In this document: piece by piece, positions 1-5,946 of the stretch
Numbering within the stretch: position 1 is the stretch's first letter
Layout of the letters: each line of letters starts with the position of its first letter
Source of the DNA: Anaerolineae bacterium
GTDB lineage: Bacteria; Chloroflexota; Anaerolineae; B4-G1
DNA length: 7,836 bases
Assembly: GCA_030620125.1 (NCBI GenBank)
Contig: JAUXFI010000086.1
Coordinates: 1-7,836 of the forward strand
Direction of reading: 5' to 3'
Made by a program: the position numbers and the translations under genes
Notes under the pieces: generated by a model
Seen by the model: the letters and a program-made list of their open reading frames with translations, nothing else
Database searches by the model: none
What the model was told of the DNA's origin: nothing

Positions 1-1062
1 CAGCGCCGCTCCGTTATCCCACACGATGCAGTTGACCAGCGTGGCGGTGCCTCCGCCCTGACCCGCGTGTCCTTCGTATAGGTAGATACCGTGTCTGGTG
101 TCGGACACTGTGTTGTTCATGATATGCGAGACCGCACCGTCTTTGACCGCAATGCCGGTGCCGCTGTAGGGGTCCGCATCACTGCCCAGGCAGGTATAGA
201 CCAGGTTATTCACCAGCGTTGTGGAGGAGGGGTGCCCGATGGAGATGCCCTTGTCGCCGCAATGGTGCAACTCGTTGCGCTCAATGATCGCCGATGAGTG
301 GTTCAGGTCCAGGCAGTCGTCGGAGATGTTGTGGATGTGGTTGTCCAGCAGCACTGCGGGGGTGGTCATGTCGCTGACTTCGATGCCTTCCAGTGCATCC
401 TCGCCATGTTCGACGTCATAGATGTGGTTGCCCTGGATGAAGGCGTAGCCACTGGTGACGTGCACGGCGTCGCGCTGAATGTCGTAAATCTCGTTGCGCA
501 GCAGGTAGATTGTCGGGGTGTAGCCGAACCAGGAATAGGTCTGGACAGCGTCGCTAGTGTCAGTGTGGCGCAGGATGCTATCGGCGATTGTTACCCGCGC
601 ACCGTAGGCCGAGACGCCGTGGGTGCGTGGGTTGCCGATCACCTCGCGGGTGTACTCGATCACCGCGTGGCTGATGCGGTTGTCCGCTTGGGTGCGGTCG
701 AGCAGGATGCCGCCCCAGTAGCCGCTCCCCTGTCGCGTGAAGACGATGGGCTGTTCGGCGCTGCCTTCCGCCAGCAACCGCCCCCCTTCATCCACGCGCA
801 GCCAGCGGTCCGCCTGGAAATGGAGCGTCACGCCTGGCTCAATGGTCAGCGTGATGCCCGATGGGACAACGATGTTGTCGGTGATGGCATAGGGGTAGCT
901 GCTGGTCGCGACCGTGGTGTCTTCCGTCAGCGTGCCGCCGTGGAAGGCGTCCCAGTAGACGGTGATCGTGAGGCTGTCCAGCCCGTCGGTGATGACGAAG
1001 ACGTTGTCCCGCGTCCAGAGCGTGCTGGTGTAATGCCAGGTCGTCGCCGTTGGGTACTGCAC
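1..1062 (-). CDS. Right-handed beta-helix C-terminal part of the CotH protein (partial, in a shifted frame)
   Basis: The minus strand is open from about 1080 to the left edge with no stop, about 350 codons, and has no end inside the window. The translation has the short repeating beta-strand pattern of right-handed parallel beta-helix (pectate-lyase-like/NosD-like) proteins, with rungs such as NHIHNISDDCLDLN, IIERNELHHCGDKGIS and TTLVNNLVYTC. It starts with an Ig-like strand region (VQYPTATTWHYTST) and a WDAFHGG segment. The frame is shifted by one base from the CotH reading frame upstream, and the change falls in the poly-G tract at 1062-1079. I read it as the C-terminal half of the same secreted protein, not a separate gene. 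A GTG at 1062 is the first possible start in this frame, but it has no separate ribosome-binding site beyond the G-run and no signal peptide. The likely role is extracellular polysaccharide or surface binding; enzyme activity cannot be judged. Confidence 0.72.
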   Translation of the reverse strand, partial: MQYPTATTWHYTSTLWTRDNVFVITDGLDSLTITVYWDAFHGGTLTEDTTVATSSYPYAITDNIVVPSGITLTIEPGVTLHFQADRWLRVDEGGRLLAEGSAEQPIVFTRQGSGYWGGILLDRTQADNRISHAVIEYTREVIGNPRTHGVSAYGARVTIADSILRHTDTSDAVQTYSWFGYTPTIYLLRNEIYDIQRDAVHVTSGYAFIQGNHIYDVEHGEDALEGIEVSDMTTPAVLLDNHIHNISDDCLDLNHSSAIIERNELHHCGDKGISIGHPSSTTLVNNLVYTCLGSDADPYSGTGIAVKDGAVSHIMNNTVSDTRHGIYLYEGHAGQGGGTATLVNCIVWDNGAAL

Positions 1063-3218
1063 CCCCCCCCACCCCCCCCTCCAGGGGGGGGAGAAAGAGG
1101 GGGGCTCCCGTTGGCGTAGACGTCGCGCAGGGGGGAGCACTCCCCTTCCAGTGTCACCTCCGGCTGTGTCGTGGCAAAGTTCTCCCCGCCGTTGGTGGTG
1201 ATGGAGAGTGTATCGTTGGGTATCTGGTTGTTCAGTTCCGGGATGCGGGCAGAGACGTACCACTTGAGCCTGTCCCGATCCTCGCTGCCCACCACGTCGG
1301 GCAGCGCGTCAATGCGCGGGTGCATCTCCGCCACCGCGAATTCATTCGCCGCGATGCTGGCAATGTCCTGATAGTACCAACGGGTAAAGTCCGGGTAGTT
1401 CAGGATGCGTTCCACAATGTCGCTGGCCAACCAGTTGGGCTCCCAGATGGAGTGGTCTGGGTACATAAAGGTGGCGTCGTGGTCCCAGGAGATGAGGATG
1501 AAACGGTCGTCGGAGGGGCGGTGGTAGAGAAAGTAGTCGTCGCCCTGCCCGACCCACAGCGCCCCCTCGTGGTTGTCCAGCACTGCCTGGACTGCGAACC
1601 AGCGCAGCCACTGGCGCATGTCGGCCAGCGCCTCCGTCTGGGTACGAAAGGTCTCGTCGGGGCTGTTGGTGAGGGCGTCGGTGAGGGCGATGACGTCGGA
1701 GTAGTCGTCCGCGTCCTCGTTGTTCTTCTTGAGGTAGTAAGGGCGGTAACTGTCGGGGTCAGGGCCGCGATAGCTCAGGTCGGCTCCGTCAAAGCCCCGG
1801 TAGAGGTTGCCGTTGTCGTCGTCCAGGAAGTGTGCTTCCAGAAAGTCGTTGTCCACCTGCTCGATGTCCAGGTAGTCGCCTTGCCCGTTCTCGTTGATGT
1901 AGAGCGTCACGAAGCGGGTATCGGAGGACGGCAGCCCGACGCGCTGGAACAAGTCGTGGGCCATCGCCTCCCGCCCCAGTTCGTCGCTCACCAGGTTGAT
2001 GCGCTCCCGGTCCTCGAACTCGTGCTCGTCGCGGAACTTGATGCGGTAGGGGCGGGGCCAGGAGTTGCGGGAGCTCTCGCCTCGGTAGCGCACACCGACG
2101 TTGTAGAACACTTCCCCCCCGTAGACGAAGGTCGCATCCAACAGGACGTTGGAAAAAAGGTCGCGGGTGGTCAACTCGGCCCAGTTCTCCTGCGTCATGA
2201 TGAGCCGGTAGATGGGCAGGTCACTCGTGGGTGGGGTGTCTTCCACCTGGTAGAGGTAGCTGACGGTGATTGGGAGTCCCGTCTCGCTGGAGCTAGTGCC
2301 CGGCGCACTGTCCGGCACGAGCCGTTCGGCATCCTCGTCGTCGGTGGCGGTGACGTAGAACTCGACGTACAGTCCATCCTCCTGGGCAGGGATGATGGCA
2401 GTGTAGACCCCCCCTGTCCCCTCCCCCAGGGGGGGGGAAGAAAGGGACATCGGTAGCATCAGGTAGTCGGGCGTCCCTTCGGGGCGATAGTGCAATGTTA
2501 CTGTCATGACGGCGCTGTTGTCGTCCACCAGTGCCGTGACTGTAACCGGCTGGCCGGAGGTGGGAATGGCGGGCGTGTGCGTCAGGTCGGTGATGCAGGG
2601 GGGGATGTTGTCGGTCGAGTAGATGCTGTTCTGCGCCCCGGGGGTGCCCAGGTTGGTCTCGACCGGCTGGCTGGCTCCCCAGGAGCAGGGGCGGTCGTTG
2701 TCGAAGGCCGGGCTGATCAGTTCCAGCGAGGGGCCGTGGCCGTCGGGCGCTTCGGGCCAGGGAAGGTGGTCGTCGTAGGTGACCTCGTCTACCAGAGTGC
2801 TTCCGTCGTCCTCAAGTGCCAGGCGCTCGCCGCCGTTGGAGAGGCGACCATCCTCAAAGGGGCCTAACACGCCGCTGATGCCGTAGACAGCTTCGACCGT
2901 AGCCGGGTCGTGGCCGATGACGACGTAGCCGCCGGGTGGGATGGAGACGCCGCCAGGGAAGGTGTATTCGATGCCGTCGCTGAACGCCCAGTTGGAGAGG
3001 TCAACAGAAGTGGTTCCGGCGTTGTAGAGTTCGATGTACTCCTCGCCGTGGTCGTCGGAGAGGGGGTGATATTGGATCTCGTTAATGACGATTTGTGAGC
3101 CGGACTGGGCCACGACAAATGACAAATGACAAATGACAAATGACAAATAAACAACAATGAACGCAATCAGCCATTTGGAGATTGGAATTTGGGATTTGGG
3201 ATTCGGGATATTGCTCAT
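927..3218 (-). CDS. Secreted lamin-tail / CotH kinase-domain protein (frame broken near its C-terminus)
   Basis: I start this gene at the ATG at 3218, which has GGAG (3226-3229) 7 bases upstream; a GTG at 3233 in the same frame is less likely. Residues 1-39 look like a signal peptide: two Lys, then the hydrophobic stretch LIAFIVVYLSFVICHLSFVV, then AQS. About residues 42-150 form a lamin-tail domain (INEIQYHP, EEYIELYNAG, WAFSDGIEYTFPGG, PPGGYVVIG). An Ig-like region follows at about 205-310. From about 334 to 600 there is a CotH-like domain with RGESSRNSWPRPYRIKF, EQVDNDFLEAHF, NLYRG, YYLKKN and, near 576, SWDHDATF. CotH proteins are secreted or spore-coat kinases, and lamin-tail/CotH fusions are common in exported bacterial proteins. 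The frame runs on to a stop at 927, but residues after about position 1062 are low-complexity and Arg-rich, whereas another frame gives a good beta-helix. The true product probably continues in that frame. Kinase activity is inferred from the family only. Confidence 0.85.
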   Translation of the reverse strand: MSNIPNPKSQIPISKWLIAFIVVYLSFVICHLSFVVAQSGSQIVINEIQYHPLSDDHGEEYIELYNAGTTSVDLSNWAFSDGIEYTFPGGVSIPPGGYVVIGHDPATVEAVYGISGVLGPFEDGRLSNGGERLALEDDGSTLVDEVTYDDHLPWPEAPDGHGPSLELISPAFDNDRPCSWGASQPVETNLGTPGAQNSIYSTDNIPPCITDLTHTPAIPTSGQPVTVTALVDDNSAVMTVTLHYRPEGTPDYLMLPMSLSSPPLGEGTGGVYTAIIPAQEDGLYVEFYVTATDDEDAERLVPDSAPGTSSSETGLPITVSYLYQVEDTPPTSDLPIYRLIMTQENWAELTTRDLFSNVLLDATFVYGGEVFYNVGVRYRGESSRNSWPRPYRIKFRDEHEFEDRERINLVSDELGREAMAHDLFQRVGLPSSDTRFVTLYINENGQGDYLDIEQVDNDFLEAHFLDDDNGNLYRGFDGADLSYRGPDPDSYRPYYLKKNNEDADDYSDVIALTDALTNSPDETFRTQTEALADMRQWLRWFAVQAVLDNHEGALWVGQGDDYFLYHRPSDDRFILISWDHDATFMYPDHSIWEPNWLASDIVERILNYPDFTRWYYQDIASIAANEFAVAEMHPRIDALPDVVGSEDRDRLKWYVSARIPELNNQIPNDTLSITTNGGENFATTQPEVTLEGECSPLRDVYANGSPPLSPPPGGGGGGGCSTQRRRPGITPARSGRGTTSSSSPTGWTASRSPSTGTPSTAAR
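1060..1108. repeat. C/G-rich palindromic repeat, copy 1 (inside the CotH gene, at the frame change)
   Basis: On the plus strand this is a run of 9 C, an A, 8 C, TCCA, 8 G, AGAAAGA and 6 G: an imperfect inverted repeat of C-tracts against G-tracts. It resembles the copy at 2407-2448 in the same gene and orientation; both have C-run, CCCCTCC, an A, a G-run and then a GAAAG-containing A/G tail. On the coding strand it translates to SPPLSPPPGGGGGGG, which does not fit the domain around it. The frame changes by one base here: one extra G in the 9-G tract, or two fewer, restores one continuous frame. The G-tracts could also form a quadruplex. Confidence 0.75.
2407..2448. repeat. C/G-rich palindromic repeat, copy 2 (in-frame insertion in the CotH gene)
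   Basis: On the plus strand, 7 C, TG, TCCCCTCCCCC, an A, 9 G and AAGAAAGGGA form an imperfect palindrome like copy 1. On the coding strand it reads SLSSPPLGEGTGG without disturbing the frame, between two strands of the Ig-like region (DYLMLPM before and VYTAII after). Peptides of the PPLGEG type are a known mark of dispersed palindromic repeats that have landed inside genes in several bacterial groups; that link is from memory, not a search. Confidence 0.7.
3114..3148. repeat. Five exact tandem copies of heptamer GACAAAT
   Basis: GACAAAT occurs five times in a row with no mismatch. Read on the minus strand it encodes YLSFVICHLSFVV, the main hydrophobic part of the CotH protein's signal peptide. 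Three turns of a 7-base unit make 21 bases, so the reading frame returns every seven codons, which gives the visible LSFV repeat. Tandem heptamers of this kind are known as short tandemly repeated repetitive sequences in cyanobacteria and similar genomes. Confidence 0.9.
3173..3208. repeat. Degenerate tandem repeat of an ATTTGGG-like heptamer
   Basis: The plus strand shows ATTTGGAG, ATTGGA, ATTTGGG, ATTTGGG and ATTCGGG in succession, so the units are 6 to 8 bases long. On the minus strand it encodes IPNPKSQIPISKW, the positively charged start of the signal peptide. The unit differs from the GACAAAT repeat 25 bases away, so two separate heptamer families meet in the first 40 codons of this gene. 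Confidence 0.75.
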
Positions 3219-3259
3219 CGCCCATCTCCACACTATCCACTTGCCATTCTACAATCGTT

Positions 3260-3288
3260 AGTATACCACAGATGGGGTTATTTTAGAA
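3260..3288 (-). promoter_or_regulatory. Probable promoter of the CotH gene (extended -10 type)
   Basis: On the minus strand, TATACT (3260-3265) is preceded by TGG, so an extended -10 is present within TGTGGTATACT. The hexamer 17 bases further up is TTCTAA (3283-3288), a weak -35. Transcription would begin near 3253, giving a leader of about 35 bases before the ATG at 3218, which carries the GGAG site. The same TGTGGTA core occurs at 3561-3567 and 7676-7682. Confidence 0.55.
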
Positions 3289-3480
3289 AGGGCACACTGC
3301 TGGCGCGGGTGCTAGAGAGACGGCTTTCTTCCTAGTTGTCGGGTCGAGGAGATGGTGCCAGGGCAGAAACGGATTTGTGAGGGGAGAGAATGTGCTGTGG
3401 CCGATTTGACGTTGGCTGGGAATTCGGACGTTCTGGTGGCCCTCCGTCGTACAGCGAACAGTGAAGGGCCCTAAACGTAC

Positions 3481-3512
3481 TGAGAGCCAGGGTTGCCGCA
3501 CCCTGGCTCTCA
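3481..3512. other. Perfect 13-bp hairpin, possible terminator, attenuator or small-RNA stem
   Basis: TGAGAGCCAGGGT (3481-3493) pairs without mismatch with ACCCTGGCTCTCA (3500-3512) across the loop TGCCGC. It lies about 120 bases past the kinase stop and about 40 to 70 bases past the start point predicted from the extended -10 at 3557-3562. No run of T follows it on either strand (CCAAAAGG on plus, GTACGTTTAG on minus), so it is not a classical intrinsic terminator. It could stabilise the kinase mRNA end, attenuate read-through, or be the body of a short RNA. Confidence 0.7.
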
Positions 3513-3556
3513 CCAAAAGGAGGAGAAGAAGAGAAACCGCCTCTAACTCTGCTTGT

Positions 3557-3567
3557 ATGATACCACA
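3557..3567 (-). promoter_or_regulatory. Extended -10 promoter element downstream of the kinase gene
   Basis: On the minus strand the sequence reads TGTGGTATCAT, with TATCAT at 3557-3562 as the -10 and TGG before it. No good -35 stands 16 to 18 bases above. The repeat array at 3592-3622 begins 29 bases upstream, where an activator would sit. A transcript would start near 3550 and run into the hairpin at 3512-3481 without meeting a gene before the CotH start at 3218. Confidence 0.4.
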
Positions 3568-3591
3568 TCTCGCCCCGCAAGACTTGACGTC

Positions 3592-3622
3592 AACCCTACG
3601 CCAACCCTACGAAAACCCTACG
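3592..3622. promoter_or_regulatory. Three direct repeats at 11-bp period, candidate response-regulator binding array
   Basis: AACCCTACG occurs at 3592-3600, 3603-3611 and 3614-3622, with starts exactly 11 bases apart. Written as heptamers this is AACCCTA with 4-base spacers, TAGGGTT on the other strand. A 7+4 direct-repeat layout on one face of the helix is how OmpR/PhoB-family regulators bind (for example Pho boxes). A 10-bp palindrome, TTGACGTCAA, overlaps its left edge (3584-3593). The array lies 11 bases past the kinase stop and upstream of the extended -10 at 3557-3562. The regulator is not identified. Confidence 0.5.
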
Positions 3623-3633
3623 CTGCTCGCAGA

Positions 3634-5565
3634 TCAGTTCTTTAGTACAGGCAGCACGAAACTGAAGACGCTGCCCTCCCCCGGCCTGCTCTCTACCCAT
3701 ACCCGCCCATTGTGTTTCTCGATCACCGCCTTGACGATCGCCAAACCCAGCCCCGTGCCCTCAATGTCCTCTGTCTCGTCCGACTCCACGCGGTAGAATC
3801 TATCAAAGACATACGGCTGTTGGACGTGAGGGATGCCGATGCCATTGTCGGCCACGCATACTGTGACGTATCCTTCTTCCTCGGCTGCGCTCACGGCGAT
3901 CCAGCCGCCTGCTTGCGTATACTTGACCGCATTGCCCAGCAGATTGTCCATCACCTGGCGCAGACGAAGGGAGTTGCCCTGCACCGGCGGCAGTGACTCT
4001 GACGGCTGCCAGCGTAGGTGCTGTTCCTTCTCCTTGGCCCGCGGTCTCAAGTCCTGGATTGTTTCCTCTATCACCTGCGCCAGGTCGCAGGGCGCCATTT
4101 CCAGGTCAAATCCTGCCTCGACGCGGCCGATGTCGAGGAGATCGCCAATTAGCTCGGTGATAGCCCCCATGCTCCCGCGGACACGCTGGATGAATTCCTC
4201 TTGTTGCGCGTTCAGTGGCCCTACTCGCGGCAGCAATTCGACGTAGCCCAGGATGGAGGTCAACGGCGTGCGCAGATCGTGAGAGACAGTGGCGACGAAC
4301 TCGGACTTGATGCGGTCTAATTCCTTCAGGTGAGTGATATCCTGCATCACCAGCACCCGGCCGACCCCTTCGATGGGCGTGAGTTGCGCGTTGAACGTCC
4401 GCCCGCTCTCCATTACCATCTCACCGTGTGCTACTCGTCTTGTCTCGTGTACCTGGGCGAACATCTCACACAGGGCTTGGTGCGGGACAACTTCGCTGAC
4501 AGGCCGGTTCAACAGGCTCACCTCGACCAGGCCAAGCGCGACACGGGCTGCCGCGCTGCACAGCAAGATACCGTTTTCCTCGTCAACGACGATGATTGCC
4601 TCCTGGGCCTCCCGCAGTACAGCCTCCAGCCTGGCTCGTTCGGTTTCGACAGCGTCGAAGAGGCGCGCATTTTCGATGGCGATGGCCGCGTAATCCGCCA
4701 GGGCCGAAAGCAGGAAAATGTGTCGTTCGGAGAAAGAAGACTCCGACTCGCGATTGACCACCCCCATCACGCCTATCACCCCGCGCTCAGGAACCCGCAA
4801 CGGCAGGTAGAGCAGTGCCTTGACCAGGTAGCCGGTGGCGGCCTTGGTGCGTTCGCCGGACAGAAGCACAGGCCGATCCGTTCGGATCGCCCTGCCAGCG
4901 ATGCTATCGTCTACGCGCATGCGCAGACTCCGCGCTGTCTTTTCGTCCACATCCTTGGCTGCCCGCAAGTAGAGTTCGTCCCCTTCCTCATTCAGCAGCA
5001 GGAGCAAGCCTTCTTCGGCTTCCGCCATGTACACCGCTGCCTCAACCACACGGTTGAGCACGCGATCCAGGTCCAGCAACGACGTGACCGACCGCCCAAT
5101 TGCGTAAACGGCGTTCAGTTCCTGGAGTTGGTCCTGAAGTTGCCGGGTGGTCTCCGTTTGCTGCTGCGCGAGTTGATCCCGTTCCTCGCGCAATCTGGTA
5201 CCGGCGAGGACGCGCCCAATCGCTTCCTGCATCTCCTGGTGCTCGAAAGGCTTGATCAGGTAGTCGCGCGCCCCCAGCCTAAAGGCCTGGACAGCCAATT
5301 CGGCGGATTCGCTGGTGGTGGTAAAGATGACCGGGATGGTCACGTTCTCTTCTCGCAGTGCTTGCAGCACTTTGAGCCCGTCCATCTTTGGCAACTGCGT
5401 GGCCAGGATGATGAGATCGGGGTGCTCCTGCAAGGCCAGCCGAAGCCCCTCTTCTCCATCCAGGGCTGCGATGGGCCGATAGCCGCTGGGTTCAAGCACC
5501 AGCTCGGCCAACAGTTGCCGAGTTTCAGCGCTATTGTCTATGACCAGGATGCATTCTTGTGCCAC
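3634..5565 (-). CDS. Hybrid sensor histidine kinase: pseudo-receiver, GAF, PAS, HisKA, HATPase
   Basis: This 643-residue protein has no membrane segment, so it is probably a cytoplasmic sensor kinase. It starts with GTG, with AGGAGG (5571-5576) 5 bases upstream. Residues 5-120 form a receiver domain with the conserved Lys (K105, DYLIKPFE) and Thr (within FTTTS, 81-85). The acceptor Asp is replaced by Ala55 in DLIILATQLPKMDG, and the acidic pair is Asp10-Asn11. About 121-150 is a Gln/Glu-rich coiled coil, 151-300 a GAF domain, and 305-415 a PAS domain ending in VLVMQDITHLKELDRIKSEF. HisKA has the phospho-accepting H429 in VSHDLRTPL. The ATPase core is complete: N box DNLLGNAVKYT (540-550), G1 DNGIGIP (573-579), F box FDRFYR, G2 GTGLGLAI. 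The kinase should be active, with the receiver acting as a phosphorylation-independent input or dimer module. No partner response regulator is in the window. It has its own promoter. Confidence 0.95.
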   Translation of the reverse strand: MAQECILVIDNSAETRQLLAELVLEPSGYRPIAALDGEEGLRLALQEHPDLIILATQLPKMDGLKVLQALREENVTIPVIFTTTSESAELAVQAFRLGARDYLIKPFEHQEMQEAIGRVLAGTRLREERDQLAQQQTETTRQLQDQLQELNAVYAIGRSVTSLLDLDRVLNRVVEAAVYMAEAEEGLLLLLNEEGDELYLRAAKDVDEKTARSLRMRVDDSIAGRAIRTDRPVLLSGERTKAATGYLVKALLYLPLRVPERGVIGVMGVVNRESESSFSERHIFLLSALADYAAIAIENARLFDAVETERARLEAVLREAQEAIIVVDEENGILLCSAAARVALGLVEVSLLNRPVSEVVPHQALCEMFAQVHETRRVAHGEMVMESGRTFNAQLTPIEGVGRVLVMQDITHLKELDRIKSEFVATVSHDLRTPLTSILGYVELLPRVGPLNAQQEEFIQRVRGSMGAITELIGDLLDIGRVEAGFDLEMAPCDLAQVIEETIQDLRPRAKEKEQHLRWQPSESLPPVQGNSLRLRQVMDNLLGNAVKYTQAGGWIAVSAAEEEGYVTVCVADNGIGIPHVQQPYVFDRFYRVESDETEDIEGTGLGLAIVKAVIEKHNGRVWVESRPGEGSVFSFVLPVLKN

Positions 5566-5588
5566 ACTTTCCTCCTGCTCCGCGCCTA

Positions 5589-5617
5589 AATATACACGGA
5601 TTCGCGGTGCAGGTCAA
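5589..5617 (-). promoter_or_regulatory. Sigma70-type promoter of the histidine kinase gene
   Basis: On the minus strand, TTGACC (5612-5617) and TATATT (5589-5594) stand exactly 17 bases apart, each with a single mismatch to the consensus hexamers. Transcription would start near 5582, leaving a leader of about 17 bases that contains AGGAGG. This is the strongest promoter in the window. It makes the kinase a separate transcription unit from the thioredoxin-like gene, whose stop is only 25 bases above the -35. Confidence 0.75.
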
Positions 5618-5642
5618 CCGGCGTCTCTACCATACCCGCCGA

Positions 5643-5888
5643 CTACAGACCTTGCGCCGCTTGGATCCACTCTGCGATCTCTTCTTTGCGCGGAATGTGG
5701 CCCGACGACTTGACCTCCTCGTCAATCACCAGGGCCGGCGTACTCATGACATCGTAGGCCATGATCGCATCCATCTTCTTGACCTTGATGAACGTCGCTT
5801 CGACGCCCACCTCGCCGGTTGCCTCACGGGCCAGCCTCTCCAACCGCTCACACTTGGAGCACCCACCACCCAGAACCTTGATTTCCAC
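5643..5888 (-). CDS. Small thioredoxin-like (redox-active disulfide) protein
   Basis: I place the start at the GTG at 5888, because AGGAGG (5895-5900) lies 6 bases above it. The longer frame to a GTG at 5912 would add MKRRRRCS and translate the ribosome-binding site itself. The product has 81 residues. It has a beta strand (EIKVLGGG), the active-site pair C10-S-K-C13, a Val/Lys-rich second strand, and MSTPALVIDEEV with the cis-Pro loop typical of thioredoxin folds. Length and GGGCxxC motif match the small archaeal/bacterial redox-active disulfide proteins. In many genomes these are encoded beside COG0701 permeases and ArsR-type repressors, as here with the permease. It is probably a cytoplasmic disulfide reductant or a metal/thiol handler for that transporter; the substrate is unknown. 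Confidence 0.88.
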   Translation of the reverse strand: MEIKVLGGGCSKCERLERLAREATGEVGVEATFIKVKKMDAIMAYDVMSTPALVIDEEVKSSGHIPRKEEIAEWIQAAQGL

Positions 5889-5903
5889 TGAACACCTCCT
5901 TCG

Positions 5904-5946
5904 ACGTTTCACGTCTTTACGTTTTACGTTTCACGTTTCGCGCTTC
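5904..5946. repeat. Tandem ACGTTTC heptamer repeat
   Basis: Reading the plus strand: ACGTTTC, ACGTCTTT, ACGTTTT, ACGTTTC, ACGTTTC and GCGCTTC follow one another. The tract fills most of the gap between the permease stop (5945-5947) and the thioredoxin-like gene, and its last bases touch the permease stop codon. It is a third heptamer family, different from GACAAAT and ATTTGGG. It lies in the transcribed spacer of what should be one operon. Confidence 0.8.

Larger units (their letters stand above)
3219..3633. other. Gene-free intergenic region between the kinase and CotH genes
   Basis: About 415 bases separate the kinase stop from the CotH start. Short open frames exist on both strands (for example 3332-3580 on the minus strand), but they lack a convincing start site or a recognisable domain. 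From right to left the region holds an 11-bp-period repeat array, an extended -10 sequence, a perfect 13-bp hairpin, an unremarkable stretch of about 190 bases, and the promoter of the CotH gene. A GGCCCT/AGGGCC pair at 3438-3443 and 3465-3470 is a minor further inverted repeat. Confidence 0.6.

Noticed and set aside
298..1119. Plus-strand open frame of 273 codons opposite the beta-helix region
   Set aside because: The minus strand gives a regular beta-helix repeat pattern with conserved Asn/Ile rungs, while this frame gives Val/Asp/Gly-rich sequence without structure and ends in the poly-C repeat.
1050..2456. Long plus-strand open frame of 468 codons opposite the CotH gene
   Set aside because: Val/Gly/Asp-rich composition with no domain or motif. 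It lies wholly opposite a gene with clear lamin-tail and CotH motifs and crosses both inserted repeats. It is a high-GC antisense shadow.
3481..3512. Calling the 13-bp hairpin a standard intrinsic terminator
   Set aside because: No T-run follows on either strand, so it is listed only as a hairpin of uncertain role.
3332..3580. Short minus-strand frame in the intergenic region as a small gene after the extended -10
   Set aside because: It has no ribosome-binding site at its start and runs through the hairpin, and its composition is Ser/Pro-rich without any domain. The predicted transcript start also lies inside it.
3592..3622. Reading the three repeats as a CRISPR array or telomere-like sequence
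   Set aside because: The units are only 9 bases with 2-base gaps, far too short for CRISPR repeats and spacers, and there are no cas genes. Three copies do not make a telomere-like tract.
4330..5589. Plus-strand open frame of 419 codons opposite the sensor kinase
   Set aside because: It is antisense to a gene with complete kinase motifs, has no recognisable domain, and no promoter or ribosome-binding site fits it.
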